From positions 61,394-125,393 of the forward strand of contig NZ_JACJQO010000007.1 of the NCBI RefSeq assembly GCF_014696715.1: a stretch of 64,000 nt of DNA, given 5' to 3'. Source of the stretch: Pseudanabaena sp. FACHB-2040 (lineage in GTDB: Bacteria; Cyanobacteriota; Cyanobacteriia; Phormidesmidales; Phormidesmidaceae). Position 1 is the first letter of the stretch, and every line of letters begins with the position of its first letter. This document shows positions 43,470-53,000 of the stretch, piece after piece. The notes under the pieces are model-generated. The model worked only from the letters and a program-made list of their open reading frames with translations. It did not search any database and was not told the DNA's origin. The position numbers and the translations under genes are program-made.

Positions 43470-44699
43470 TTAGGCAGTAACGGCCTGCCAGAAGAGGCGA
43501 CCTTCCCGACCGGCTGTATTCATTAAGCCAAGCCGAACCTTGTTCGGAGCAATGCCAAAGAGATGGAGCATGGCCCGCAGCAGTTCGGGAGTGGGGTGAG
43601 TGTCGGCCAAGAAACCTGACCACTCCGATTGGGGCAGGCTGAAGAAGGTAGTGAAGAAGCTGGTGAGTTGCTGCTCGTCGAAGCGCATCAGCTTTTCTAG
43701 GCCAAAGAGGTAGAGATAGTGCTTGCGCACCTTTTCCTGAGACCACAGAGTCTTCCAAGCAGCGTGGGCGGTCTCTGTAGGGGTTGGGTTGCTAGCGTTG
43801 AGGGCCTGTGCGATCGCATCTGCCAGTCCTGGGGCTCGTCGCAGCAGTGCTCCTACCATATAGCCAGAAGCCGGATGCACCATGCCAGCCGCCCCGCCAA
43901 AGCCCACGATGGGCTGATCAAAGTCGGGCAGGGGTAGATTCATCGGAAACAGGCAATGCTCAACATGGTGGGCTTCCTTGAGATGAACCCCCCGGTAGGC
44001 TAGCCGCTGGTGCAGGCGCTGTTCCAACACCTTGAAGGACACAGCAGGGTTATGGGAGAGCGAGGTTTCCTCGACAAAGTAGACGTCGTTGCCCATATCC
44101 ATCGCGTAGAGAAAGGTCGGCGGCTCTTGGCGTTCTTTGGCAGAGAGGTGATCAGAGCGATAGTCCATCAAGACAAATTGGCCAGAGCGAACTGGGGGCG
44201 ATGAGAACCGGCCTACAATGCCGTAGGCGGCTTGAAAGGCTACGGGAATCGACTGAGAGCGCCGGATGAAAACGGGTTTGTGACCGCTGGCATCAATGAC
44301 GATCCGGGCCTTGAGTTCTTGGCCTCCCTGGGTCGTGATGCGGGAGTGGTCGGCGGTATGCTCAAGGCTGGCGGCCGCGTCTTGGTACCAGGATAGAGAG
44401 TTGCGATCGCACTGCCCCAGTAAATGCGCCTGCAGCTTGCGCTTATCAAACAGCCCATACTCTCGATTCAGCGCCATTTCTTCAGGCCCAAAGTAGGCCG
44501 TTGAATCAGTCCAGCGGTGGGCCAAAAGATCGGTAAGCCCTAGCGCTTCGAGTTCATCGCACCAGATGCCGTACGTGTTGGGCCACTCTGCATCGGGGCT
44601 GGTCGGGGTCAAACCTTGGACAGTTAGACCTGCCTCACAGAGGGCTGCTGCGATGGCCAGTCCCGCAGGTCCAGAACCAATCACCAATGCATCAAACAC
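43470..44699 (-). CDS. crtL: Lycopene cyclase (CrtL type)
   Basis: FAD-containing cyclase converting lycopene to beta-carotene (or epsilon ends in the CrtL-e branch), membrane-associated. The 409-residue protein has the N-terminal dinucleotide motif ALVIGSGPAGLAIAAALCEAGLTV, then NTYGIWCDELEALGL and the mid-protein VGFGGAAGMVHPASGYMVG, all typical of CrtL. Translation probably starts at GTG 44699 with GGGAGAG upstream. Branch b versus e is not decided. A carotenoid oxygenase gene lies 3.3 kb away. Confidence 0.94.
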   Translation of the reverse strand: MFDALVIGSGPAGLAIAAALCEAGLTVQGLTPTSPDAEWPNTYGIWCDELEALGLTDLLAHRWTDSTAYFGPEEMALNREYGLFDKRKLQAHLLGQCDRNSLSWYQDAAASLEHTADHSRITTQGGQELKARIVIDASGHKPVFIRRSQSIPVAFQAAYGIVGRFSSPPVRSGQFVLMDYRSDHLSAKERQEPPTFLYAMDMGNDVYFVEETSLSHNPAVSFKVLEQRLHQRLAYRGVHLKEAHHVEHCLFPMNLPLPDFDQPIVGFGGAAGMVHPASGYMVGALLRRAPGLADAIAQALNASNPTPTETAHAAWKTLWSQEKVRKHYLYLFGLEKLMRFDEQQLTSFFTTFFSLPQSEWSGFLADTHPTPELLRAMLHLFGIAPNKVRLGLMNTAGREGRLFWQAVTA

Positions 44700-44910
44700 C
44701 TAAAACTCTCCCGGTTAGAAATTACTTGTGGGCTGGAGCCTGACAAGCCGTTGCCAGTGGTGCCAGACCTGCTTGTTGGCAGGTCGTGCATGGTTCCATC
44801 TTATCTGCGTTTGATAGCACCCCGAAATGCCCCATAAGGATTACAGGCAGGAAGCCGATAAAATCAAGCGCAACAGACTCGTAATGCTATTTGGAGAGGC
44901 ATTAGCGCAA

Positions 44911-45843
44911 ATGAACAATTTCCCTACATCCGCCCAGACTCCGCCCTACCCTCGCGACCTAATAGGCTATGGCCGCACCCCGCCCGATCCAAAATGGCCG
45001 GGCAATGCGCGAGTTGCTGTGCAGTTTGTGATCAACTACGAGGAAGGCAGCGAAAACTGCATTCTTCACGGCGATGCTGCCTCAGAAACCTTTCTCTCAG
45101 AGAGCGTAGGAGCGCAGCCTCTGATGGGCGTGCGCAACATGAACATGGAGTCGATGTATGAATACGGCAGTCGGGCTGGGTTCTGGCGACTGCACCGGCT
45201 GTTTACGAAGCGGCAATTGCCGGTCACGGTCTACGGTGTAGCGATGGCCCTAGCCCGTAACCCCGAAGCGGTGGCGGCCATGCAGGAAGCTGACTGGGAA
45301 ATCGCCAGCCACGGCTATCGCTGGATTGACTACCAGTACATCGGGGAAGAAACCGAGCGGGAACACATTCGGAAAGCGATCGACGTCCACACCCAAGCAA
45401 TCGGAACCCGTCCCTTGGGCTTTTACCAGGGCCGTATCAGTCCCAATACCCGTCGTCTGGTGGTGGAGGAAGGCGGCTTTCTCTACGATGCCGACAGCTA
45501 CTCAGACGATCTGCCCTACTGGATACATGACTACGGCAAGCCCCATCTGGTCATTCCCTACACCCTCGACAACAACGATATGCGCTTTGCCACCTATGCC
45601 GGGTTTAACGCCGGGGATCAATTTTTTGCTTACCTACGAGATGCCTTTGACACGCTCTACGAAGAGGGCCAGGATGCACCCAAGATGATGAGCATCGGTC
45701 TGCACTGCCGCCTAGCCGGTCGCCCTGGTCGCACAGCCGCGTTGGCGCGGTTTCTCGACCATGTGCAGGCCCATGACCGGGCTTGGGTTTGCCGTCGCGT
45801 GGAGATTGCGCGTCACTGGCACGAACATCATGCCCCTGCCTAG
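44911..45843 (+). CDS. puuE: Polysaccharide-deacetylase-type allantoinase (PuuE-like)
   Basis: A 310-residue NodB-fold hydrolase resembling the metal-independent allantoinase PuuE, which opens allantoin to allantoate. Family signatures are PRDLIGYGRTPPDPKWPGNARVAVQFVINYEEGSE, then YEYGSRAGFWRLHRLF and WEIASHGYRWIDYQ, and GLHCRLAGRPGR near the end. The frame extends 28 codons upstream to 44827, but ATG 44911 with GGAGAG 14 bases before gives the family N-terminus. No urate oxidase or ureidoglycolate gene is in the window, so its pathway is inferred only. Confidence 0.88.
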   Translation: MNNFPTSAQTPPYPRDLIGYGRTPPDPKWPGNARVAVQFVINYEEGSENCILHGDAASETFLSESVGAQPLMGVRNMNMESMYEYGSRAGFWRLHRLFTKRQLPVTVYGVAMALARNPEAVAAMQEADWEIASHGYRWIDYQYIGEETEREHIRKAIDVHTQAIGTRPLGFYQGRISPNTRRLVVEEGGFLYDADSYSDDLPYWIHDYGKPHLVIPYTLDNNDMRFATYAGFNAGDQFFAYLRDAFDTLYEEGQDAPKMMSIGLHCRLAGRPGRTAALARFLDHVQAHDRAWVCRRVEIARHWHEHHAPA

Positions 45844-45864
45844 CGTTAAGGCCCTAGGGCTAAG

Positions 45865-46830
45865 TCATCGACCGGCATAAGCCGCAATGGGCTCTTTAAT
45901 AAATCGAATATAGAAGTGCTTGAAGGTAGACTTGACGACGCGGGGTGCGCCAAAGTCAATAGGCATCAGGTGATCGGGCAGCTTCCAGTCGGTGACGCGC
46001 AGATCGGCGGGGGTGAAGAGGGGAAATGCGATCGCATCCAGCTCCCCACACACCCCCAACCGCAAAGACTCAGCTACGGTAGGCACGTCTGTCGGGTTTA
46101 CCCCCAGCACTTCTACCATCGCCCGATCCAGGGCAAAAACATCAGCAGAAGCTCCCAAAACTCCCAGCAGCCGAGGTTCGCCGCCGCTAGGACCATTGCC
46201 CTCATGGCCAATAATGCCGTCTAGGATCGTCAGGTCGGGGTCGATCAGGCGGGCCGTTTCCACCAGCATGGTGCCAAAGCGCTGGCGGTCTTTGCCTGCT
46301 TCCATATGCCACCAGGCTTTCATCTTGCCGGGAACGCAGCCAAAGAGATTTTTGACGCCCAGGGTAAGGGTAAGCTGCACGTGGGATTTGACCTTGGGCA
46401 GATTGATCACCACGTCGGCCTCCATGGCCTCTTTTGACAGCCGCAGGTGGTCAAAGTCGCCGCTGTTAGCAGTGGCGTAGCGGTGCCCATGCAGTTCGAC
46501 AATCGGTAGACCAATCTCTTCGGCCAAAGGCAGCAGTCCATTGGCTTTAGCCACGCCACGGGCGCTGCCGAAGGCCGGACTGTCGCCTAGAAAGGGTTTT
46601 CCGCCCACAGCCTGAACCATCTGAGCCACGCAATAAACCAGCTCAGGCCGGGTAGTGCATTCCTTCGTAGGCCGCGACCCGGTCAGCAGATTGGGCTTTA
46701 GCAGCACCCGATCCCCCGGCTTAACAAAGGCGGCCATACCGCCTAGGGGAGCCAAAACGGCTTCCAGATGTTGACGCAACTCGTTACGATCGTAAGTCTG
46801 GGCGCGAGTCAGGCTGACTTGGGGAACCAT
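45865..46830 (-). CDS. DUF362 domain protein
   Basis: A 321-residue protein of the DUF362 family. Signatures are DRVLLKPNLLTGSRPTKECTTRPELV, FLGDSPAFGSARGVAKANGL, VVINLPKVKSHVQLTLTLGVKNLFGCVPG and ILDGIIGHEGNGPSGGEPR. Many DUF362 proteins carry a C-terminal ferredoxin domain; here no CxxCxxC set is present, so this is the short form. The earlier TTG frame to 46848 is unlikely because ATG 46830 has GGAAG upstream. The family function is uncertain. Confidence 0.9.
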   Translation of the reverse strand: MVPQVSLTRAQTYDRNELRQHLEAVLAPLGGMAAFVKPGDRVLLKPNLLTGSRPTKECTTRPELVYCVAQMVQAVGGKPFLGDSPAFGSARGVAKANGLLPLAEEIGLPIVELHGHRYATANSGDFDHLRLSKEAMEADVVINLPKVKSHVQLTLTLGVKNLFGCVPGKMKAWWHMEAGKDRQRFGTMLVETARLIDPDLTILDGIIGHEGNGPSGGEPRLLGVLGASADVFALDRAMVEVLGVNPTDVPTVAESLRLGVCGELDAIAFPLFTPADLRVTDWKLPDHLMPIDFGAPRVVKSTFKHFYIRFIKEPIAAYAGR

Positions 46831-46892
46831 AGCTTCCGTTGACTGCAATTCGTTTTTATTTGTCTTACTAGAGATTAACCTGAGTCTTTGCC

Positions 46893-47633
46893 ATGCTTTC
46901 GTTTTGGGCTAAAACCAGCGGCACCTGGATCAATGTCATGACGATTCTGCTGGGAACTGGCGTTGGGCTGCTGCTGCGCGATCGCTTGCCCCAAGCCATG
47001 CGGCAGATTATTACCCAGGCAGTAGGGCTAATGACCCTAGTGATCGGCTTTAGCATGGTGCAGAGCTTACCTAGAATCGAAGCCGGACCGATTGACGGCA
47101 TTATTCTGGCGCTGCTGGCGATGGTAGCCGGGGGGCTGCTGGGAGAATGGGGCCAGATCGAGAAACGCCTGATAGGGGTAGGGGATTTCTTGAAAAAGCA
47201 GTTTCGCGGCGGGGGCCGCTTTACGGAAGGGTTTGTGGCGGCTAGTCTGCTGTTTGTAATCGGCCCCATGGCGATTTTGGGCAGCCTCAACAATGGGCTT
47301 TCTGGCGATCACACTATCCTGGCCCTCAAATCCACGATGGACGGTTTAGCTTCCGTGGCGCTAACAGGTAGCTATGGCGTAGGGGTTGGCTTTTCGATTC
47401 TGCCAGTCTTGGTCTACCAAGCTGGACTGTCGCTGCTGGCGGGCACGTTGGCCACAGCCCTGCCCGATCCAACCAACGACCCCCGTATTCTCATCGTGAC
47501 GGGGATCGGCGGCATGATTATCCTGGGGCTTAGCCTTAACCTGTTAGAGGTCGGTAAAGTCAGGGTTGCCTCATTTTTGCCAGCGCTGTTAGTAGGGCCG
47601 CTGGTAGTTGCGATAGTCAAAGCCTGGCTATAA
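46893..47633 (+). CDS. DUF554 family membrane protein
   Basis: A 246-residue membrane protein with about seven helices of the DUF554 (YdfK-like) family. Signatures are GTWINVMTILLGTGVGLLLRDRLPQ, GGLLGEWGQIEKRL near residue 80, FVIGPMAILGSLNNGLSGDH and a C-terminal VGPLVVAIVKAWL. It is proposed as a transport-type protein but has no proven substrate. It is divergent from the DUF362 gene with only about 60 bases between their starts. Confidence 0.92.
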   Translation: MLSFWAKTSGTWINVMTILLGTGVGLLLRDRLPQAMRQIITQAVGLMTLVIGFSMVQSLPRIEAGPIDGIILALLAMVAGGLLGEWGQIEKRLIGVGDFLKKQFRGGGRFTEGFVAASLLFVIGPMAILGSLNNGLSGDHTILALKSTMDGLASVALTGSYGVGVGFSILPVLVYQAGLSLLAGTLATALPDPTNDPRILIVTGIGGMIILGLSLNLLEVGKVRVASFLPALLVGPLVVAIVKAWL

Positions 47634-47674
47634 GAGCCATCACACAGGCCCTATAAAGCTGACCCAAAATCCTC

Positions 47675-47956
47675 TCAGTCCGGCAGGGTCGCTGCGATAG
47701 AGCGACAGTCTAGAGGTGAAGTCTCACCATCCGCTGCAATTCGAGCCTCGCTGGGAGAATAGTCATTGGCCAGCAGATATCGCTCCAGGGCTGCCTGGGC
47801 TGCTGAAACTGTGGGCAGGCAATACTGCACCCGAAAGAGAAAAGACAAGTCAGAGCAGGCACTGCCTAAGGGGCTCTCCCAAATCTCAAGCCTGACGCCC
47901 GGTTTTTGCGACGTCAGGCGATAGTACACAGAAGTATCGCCTGTCATTGAGGGCAT
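47675..47956 (-). CDS. Small hypothetical protein
   Basis: A 93-residue protein with alternating beta-type and helical segments: TSVYYRLTSQKPGVRLEIWESPL at the start and TVSAAQAALERYLLANDYSPSEARIAADG later. No domain is recognised and the start could be ATG 47947. The ordered composition supports a real gene. It is convergent with the DUF554 gene and lies 70 bases past the start of a long gap before the carotenoid oxygenase stop. Confidence 0.6.
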   Translation of the reverse strand: MPSMTGDTSVYYRLTSQKPGVRLEIWESPLGSACSDLSFLFRVQYCLPTVSAAQAALERYLLANDYSPSEARIAADGETSPLDCRSIAATLPD

Positions 47957-48028
47957 ATCGTTAACAGTTAGAGGGGCTTAGTCGGTAACTGCCTCAGAGT
48001 GCCCATCCTGTGCGAATAGGCTATCTAT

Positions 48029-49510
48029 CTAAGCCGGGCCAAAATAGGTCTCCACAAAACTGCCGTGCAGCCCGTAGGGAATATGGTGATTTAGCTTGAG
48101 CCGGGCAACGGGGTCAGCCTCCAGGTTTTGAGCATCTAGAATGACCAGATCAGAGCAGGTGCGCTCAGCGTTGTAGACCAGAATTAAAATCCAGCCCGCA
48201 TCCTCTGACTGTCCCTGGGGTTGGGGTACAAAGACCGGCTCTCCAATGAAGCCTCGGGGCGCAGCGCTCCAAATTTGCTCCTGCTGGGTCTCTAGGTCCA
48301 GCTTTAGGATGGCCTGCAGGGGTGCATTTCCTGTTGGTGAGTGAGTTGCCCCAATAAATAGATAGCGGTGAGACAACCCCACCCGTTCGGGGTTTAGTGT
48401 GGGGAACTCAACGCTGCGGCTAACTAAAGGCGTGGGATCTGCGGTGCCAGCGGCCAAGTCTACAGTAAAGCGCCAGAGTTGACCCTCGGGCACCTGGTCG
48501 AAATCAACGTTTAAGTAGTTTTCGCCGCCTTTGAGAGAGGGAAAATCGCTGTAGCGAATGGAGTCTACGACAATACGCCCGTCAACCTCGAATGCATTGG
48601 CGTGGTGGAATACAAAGCAGGGATCGGTATCAATAAATTGCACTGGCCCCTCGCCGTTTCTAGGGATCACAACGATCTTGGTGGGGGCTTTTTCATTGAA
48701 GGCGATGCACTCTGCTGCACCCTTGAACCCCAACACGTAGGGCAGCGGGTTGAGGGTGACCGGGTTTTGAAAAAAGATGGCGTAATTGGGGGTGATAGCA
48801 AAGTCGTGTAGGAAGGCAAAGCCCGGCACGGTGTGGCTATGGCTGGAGAGGGGTTTGCCGTCCAGGTCAAATTCGTAGAGGGTAATGGTGCTGGAAACGC
48901 CAGATTTAACCGAGAACCCGACCATGCGGGGCTGACCGCTGTGGTGGCCGGGGTCGAACTTGGGGTGAGCCGTAAAAGCACCACCGGGCGCGATTTGGTC
49001 CTCTAGGTCATCAAGACCGATGGTTTCTAGGGTTTGAGGATCGAGGCGGTGAGGTTCTGCCGCTTCCCAGAGCGCTAGCAGCTTGCCGCCCCAGTAGACA
49101 ACGTGGGTGTTGGCAATATTTTTCAGCTTCAGGTCAAACGCATTGGCCAAGACGCCGCCTGGTTTTTGGGTGCCAAAGACGCCACGAAAAACAGGCTTGC
49201 CCTGCTTTTGCTCGGCCACATATCCTTCAGTGCGAATGTAGCGGCTGCGGAAAAAGGCTCGACCCTGCTTAAAGGCAATGCTGTTGATCAGGCCGTCACC
49301 ATCAAAGGGATGCTTGACGGGGTAGCCGCCGACATCGAGCAGGCCAGGGCCGTTGCGAAAGAGGGTGCCTTCCAAGTCAGCTGGAATTTGACCCTCGATG
49401 TCCTCAATCCAGTAAGCAAATTCTTGGGGCTGAGATCGGTATCCGCCCTGCCAGTCTTTTAGGCTGAAGCTTTGGCTGGCTGAAGTTTGGTTCTTTTCAC
49501 TGGTTAGCAT
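48029..49510 (-). CDS. Carotenoid/apocarotenoid oxygenase
   Basis: A non-heme iron dioxygenase of the RPE65/apocarotenoid-oxygenase family (493 residues) that cleaves carotenoids or apocarotenals. The four iron histidines are visible in AHPKFDPGHHSG, FLHDFAITPNYAIFF, CFVFHHANAFEVDGR and PYGLHGSFVETYF at the C-terminus. It resembles the cyanobacterial apocarotenal 15,15'-oxygenase (Diox/ACO) more than 9-cis-epoxycarotenoid enzymes, but the substrate is inference. The next gene on the same strand, BT1, ends 54 bases upstream, so they may share a transcript. Confidence 0.93.
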   Translation of the reverse strand: MLTSEKNQTSASQSFSLKDWQGGYRSQPQEFAYWIEDIEGQIPADLEGTLFRNGPGLLDVGGYPVKHPFDGDGLINSIAFKQGRAFFRSRYIRTEGYVAEQKQGKPVFRGVFGTQKPGGVLANAFDLKLKNIANTHVVYWGGKLLALWEAAEPHRLDPQTLETIGLDDLEDQIAPGGAFTAHPKFDPGHHSGQPRMVGFSVKSGVSSTITLYEFDLDGKPLSSHSHTVPGFAFLHDFAITPNYAIFFQNPVTLNPLPYVLGFKGAAECIAFNEKAPTKIVVIPRNGEGPVQFIDTDPCFVFHHANAFEVDGRIVVDSIRYSDFPSLKGGENYLNVDFDQVPEGQLWRFTVDLAAGTADPTPLVSRSVEFPTLNPERVGLSHRYLFIGATHSPTGNAPLQAILKLDLETQQEQIWSAAPRGFIGEPVFVPQPQGQSEDAGWILILVYNAERTCSDLVILDAQNLEADPVARLKLNHHIPYGLHGSFVETYFGPA

Positions 49511-49564
49511 GGCTGGGGCAGTTTTGAAGGAGTTTTTAAGCAGGGGACAGAAAACGGAAGATGC

Positions 49565-51001
49565 TTATTTCTGCAGCTCCATATCTAGGTCTCTCACCAC
49601 AACGGGGGTGTCAGTAATCTCGTTCTCTAAAGACAAGGAGAGCTGAGCGCCGGAAGCGGCCTGTATCTGAGGCATTGCTTCGTCTTCCGGGTGACCTTGG
49701 GAGGAGGTATTAGGCAGCAGAAACAGCAGCGGCAGCGGCAGCAGCGTCGTCAGATTGGTAATTAGCACCAGCAGCCAGAGACGGTCAAACTGGTTCTCGG
49801 TCACGCCTAGCCAGTGGGTTAGCAAGGCTCCCAACTCATGGGAGAGCAGCCCGGCCAGGTTGACAATTGACATTAGCAGGGCAAAAAGCGTGGCTTCTAC
49901 CCCCGGAGGACAGAGACGGGCCGATAGCACCAGCACAGGCATGAAGGCAATTTGGCCCATCACGGTGAGCACCATGCTGTCTCCCAGGCTGAACCAATGG
50001 TCGTCAATACCGAGGCTGCGGTTGGTATGGGTAACCAGCAGCAGCGTAGTCATGCCCAAGACAGAGGAGAGAACGGTAGACCAGCCAAAGATGGTGCGAA
50101 AGGAAACCGCCCGCAGAAACCGCTGAAAAATCCAGATGCCTACCAGCGCAGCTAGGCTGGTTACCAACCGCACTCGGCCTAGAAATTCTGGCTGAAACCC
50201 CAGATCGTTTGTAGTGAAAAAGAAGAAAGCTGAATCGGCGGAGGGAGTCGCCTGCCACAAAAAAAGGAACAGGGCAGGCATCCAGATCGCTTTTTGACTA
50301 ATGGCCTTGCGCAGATCGGTGACCTGACCCCAGACCACGGCCATGTTCGGCCTTTGCTCTACTGGAGACTCGGCGATCATCCAGGCTACTACCGACACCA
50401 CTAGCGGGAAGAGGGCTGTAATGGCAAAGACTGTGCGGGTCGATACTTCCTGTAGTAACAGGCCGCCTAGATAAGCCGTAATTAAGCCTCCCACGGCAGA
50501 GGTGCCCCAGGCTAAAGCCTGCAAAGATCCCGCATCGCTCTGGGACTCGTTGCGGGCGCGTTCAACGACTAGGGAATCGACGATCACATCGCTGACGGCA
50601 ACGGAGAGTGAACTCAGGGTGATGGCTGCGATCGCAGCCCATCCCGTCTGCACCACTGTGGCTAGAGCTACCCAGGCAGCAGCCCCCAAAAAACCCGAAA
50701 GAATGAGATAGGGCCGCCGCCGATAGCCAAATAGGGGAAAGCCATCAGACAGAAAGCCAAACACGGGCTTAATCGTCCACGGTAGGGTAGCAATCCCGGT
50801 GAGGGCTGCGACTTCGGCGGGAGTGAGGCCCAGGTCGTCTTTCAGAAAAAAGCTGACTGCCAGACGGGCTAGACCGAGAATGCCCTGGACAAAGTAAACC
50901 AGGAGAATCGCTGTCAACTCCAGAGTCAGGGGTTGGCCCAGCAAGATTTTGTTCTCGATAAACCGTTTGATGGGGCTGGTTGATGGGGTGGAATCACTCA
51001 T
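49565..51001 (-). CDS. BT1 family folate/pteridine transporter
   Basis: A 478-residue membrane transporter with about twelve helices of the folate-biopterin (BT1) group of the major facilitator superfamily. Signatures are VQGILGLARLAVSFFLKDDLGLTPAE, PWTIKPVFGFLSDGFPLFGYRRRPYL, and VSDVIVDSLVVERARNES. Cyanobacterial and plastid members transport folate or related pterins across membranes. The C-terminal ~60 residues are an acidic, disordered tail without a domain. It is cotranscribed or nearly so with the carotenoid oxygenase. Confidence 0.92.
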   Translation of the reverse strand: MSDSTPSTSPIKRFIENKILLGQPLTLELTAILLVYFVQGILGLARLAVSFFLKDDLGLTPAEVAALTGIATLPWTIKPVFGFLSDGFPLFGYRRRPYLILSGFLGAAAWVALATVVQTGWAAIAAITLSSLSVAVSDVIVDSLVVERARNESQSDAGSLQALAWGTSAVGGLITAYLGGLLLQEVSTRTVFAITALFPLVVSVVAWMIAESPVEQRPNMAVVWGQVTDLRKAISQKAIWMPALFLFLWQATPSADSAFFFFTTNDLGFQPEFLGRVRLVTSLAALVGIWIFQRFLRAVSFRTIFGWSTVLSSVLGMTTLLLVTHTNRSLGIDDHWFSLGDSMVLTVMGQIAFMPVLVLSARLCPPGVEATLFALLMSIVNLAGLLSHELGALLTHWLGVTENQFDRLWLLVLITNLTTLLPLPLLFLLPNTSSQGHPEDEAMPQIQAASGAQLSLSLENEITDTPVVVRDLDMELQK

Positions 51002-51190
51002 GCAGTCAGCGTGCTTAAAGGGCTTTGAGAAGGGTTTTGAGAGGCGTTTTGAAAAGAATTTTGTAAGGTTAGGCCAGTATTAAGAAATGTCAACTCTCTA
51101 CCTATGATAGCTTTCTGCTAAAAAGCAGCCAGCAGCCTCGGTCATTTGGCAGAGTGTTGGGGTCGCTTGCACAATGGCTCAGGCCACGGC

Positions 51191-51970
51191 TTAGGCGGGA
51201 GACTGCATCTGGCGCACAGCATTGGTGAGCAGCTTTCTGGGCAAGAATCGGGAGGCCAAGGTTAGCGCCCGATTGCTTAGGCCCTGAACGGCAACCCACT
51301 CTCCTCGCTGCATGGCCTGGTAGCCAAGTTCGGCGACCTCTGCTGCTGTGGGTAGTTTGCGGCCTTGCACCAGCTTAGATTGCCCCATTCCCGAATTTTC
51401 CTGAAACTCGGAGGTCGTGGGGCCGGGGCAAAAGGTGGTGGCAGTGACGCCTGTGCCCTCTAACTCACTTGCGATCGCACTGGTAAACGACAGCACATAG
51501 GCTTTGGTGGCAAAGTAAACCGCCATCAGCGGTCCTGGCTGAAAGGCTGCTGTCGAAGCCAAATTGAGAATTTTGCCCTGCTGCCGCGCCACCATTGCGG
51601 GCAGAAACAGCCGTGTCAGATGGGTTAGCGCCAGCACGTTGAGCTGAATCATCTGCTCCTGTTTGTCCCAATCTGTTTCTACAAAGGGGCCGTAGTCGCC
51701 AAAGCCAGCATTGTTCACTAGCCCGTCAACAGCAATGCCTTCAGCTTGAGTCCAGCCAAACAGCTGCTGCCGGGCTTCTGCCTGAGTCAAGTCGGCCCTA
51801 TAGGTCCACACCTGAATGCCATAGGCGCTTTCTAACTCGGATTTGAGAGCTTTTAAGGGCTCCTCACGGCGGGCGACTAGAACTAGGTTGTGCCGGTCGC
51901 GACCACAGACTTTAGCGAGTTCGTAGCCAATGCCGCTGGATGCGCCTGTGATGAGAAAGGTTTGGCTCAT
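51191..51970 (-). CDS. Short-chain dehydrogenase/reductase
   Basis: A 259-residue NAD(P)-dependent classical SDR. Cofactor loop ITGASSGIGYELAK (TGxxxGIG), NNAGFGDYG, the catalytic serine in LNLASTAAF and the tyrosine-lysine pair in YFATKAY are all present. Basic residues in ARREEP after beta-2 suggest NADP(H). The substrate is unknown. It lies 190 bases from the divergent-facing start of the BT1 gene on the same strand. Confidence 0.93.
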   Translation of the reverse strand: MSQTFLITGASSGIGYELAKVCGRDRHNLVLVARREEPLKALKSELESAYGIQVWTYRADLTQAEARQQLFGWTQAEGIAVDGLVNNAGFGDYGPFVETDWDKQEQMIQLNVLALTHLTRLFLPAMVARQQGKILNLASTAAFQPGPLMAVYFATKAYVLSFTSAIASELEGTGVTATTFCPGPTTSEFQENSGMGQSKLVQGRKLPTAAEVAELGYQAMQRGEWVAVQGLSNRALTLASRFLPRKLLTNAVRQMQSPA

Positions 51971-52382
51971 TGGATTGGGTTGTGTGTAGCAAAGATGGCT
52001 TGATCATACGGTAGGGCTCGATTAAGTATTTTTAGGAGAAGTTATTTGGTTGCTAACTGTCGAAAGTGCGAGTTTACGTTCCCCCTCTGCCCTTGAAGCG
52101 GAGGAATTAGCGAGAAGCAGATGCTCCGAGAATTTGAGAAGGCCGATTCAAGGTTGAGTTGAAGATGCTGCAATTGCAGATACAGAAAACTTTGAAGAAT
52201 CCATTGGTTGCTGTTAGCTGTTCGGTCAGTACGGTTCGGTTAGTTCGGTGGGGAAATACGGCTGGCGAGTAGGGTTCTTTCGACTGTTTACCCCTTAGAA
52301 AATTCAGCATTATAGAAACTGTAGAAAGATTGAGAGAGCGGTTAAAGCCTCACTCTTCGGTAACAGCTCTTGGAGGTTTAAG
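51971..52382. other. Gene-free stretch upstream of hsp20
   Basis: About 410 bases with no supportable gene; a 67-codon minus-strand frame near 52107-52310 has no domain. No CIRCE element (TTAGCACTC-N9-GAGTGCTAA) is visible, so HrcA control of the hsp20 gene is not supported. A string of CGGTT/GGTTCGG units near 52222-52244 is repetitive but of unclear meaning. Confidence 0.55.
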
Positions 52383-52919
52383 ATGATGGTTCGCTATTGG
52401 CAACCTTTCCGTGAAATTGATGCCCTTCGCCGTCAAGTTGATGACGTTTTTAGTGAACTAACGGATATGTCAACTGCTGTCAGATCGACCTGGGCTCCAG
52501 CTGTGCGGCTGGTTGATACCGGCAACGATTATGTTCTGCACATTCAGCTTTCGGGCGTAAAAGCTGAAGATCTCGACATTCAAGCTACCCGAGAAGCCGT
52601 AGTGATTACGGGTGAGCGCAAAGCTGCTGAGGCCGCTGAAGGCCACAAAGTGTTGTTTGATGACCTGCGCTATGGCACTTTCCGCCGCGTGATTACGCTG
52701 CCCGAAGCCATTCAAAATGACCACATTCAGGCTGATTTCTCCAATGGTCTGCTGACCCTGACTCTGCCTAAAGTAGTCGAGGCTCGCAATAAAGTTGTGA
52801 AGATCAACTTGGGTGAACTGAAAGGCGCTGATGCCCCTGCGATCGCACCTGCCGCGGCAACTGCAACCGATGCAGCCGATGCCGAAACCAGCGACATTTG
52901 GGCCGCTAACGAAGCCTAA
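52383..52919 (+). CDS. Hsp20/alpha-crystallin small heat shock protein
   Basis: A 178-residue ATP-independent chaperone that holds unfolding proteins. The N-terminal MVRYWQPFREIDALRRQVDDVF, the alpha-crystallin domain with YVLHIQLSGVKAEDLDIQ and FRRVITLPEAIQNDHIQADFSNGLLTLTLPK, and the A/G-x-L-type motif are standard (similar to HspA). An alanine/aspartate-rich tail after residue 145 is unusual and probably disordered. GGAGG six bases before ATG 52383 fixes the start, although a second ATG at 52386 is equally possible. A strong terminator follows. Confidence 0.95.
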   Translation: MMVRYWQPFREIDALRRQVDDVFSELTDMSTAVRSTWAPAVRLVDTGNDYVLHIQLSGVKAEDLDIQATREAVVITGERKAAEAAEGHKVLFDDLRYGTFRRVITLPEAIQNDHIQADFSNGLLTLTLPKVVEARNKVVKINLGELKGADAPAIAPAAATATDAADAETSDIWAANEA

Positions 52920-52969
52920 TTCTTTTCTTTAGCCTGTTTGAATCTCTTGCTAGCTAGTTCATAATCCAC

Positions 52970-52996
52970 GGGGCAGGTCATTCCTGCCCCTTTTTT
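52970..52996 (+). terminator. Terminator after hsp20
   Basis: GGGGCAGG and CCTGCCCC (52970-52977 and 52983-52990) form a perfect 8-bp stem with a 5-base loop and six following T residues. Confidence 0.92.
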
Positions 52997-53000
52997 GCTT

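Noticed and set aside
52107..52310. 67-codon minus-strand frame before hsp20
   Set aside because: No domain or conserved pattern; region is probably regulatory.
52321..52382. Possible CIRCE heat-shock element before hsp20
   Set aside because: No TTAGCACTC/GAGTGCTAA pair is present.
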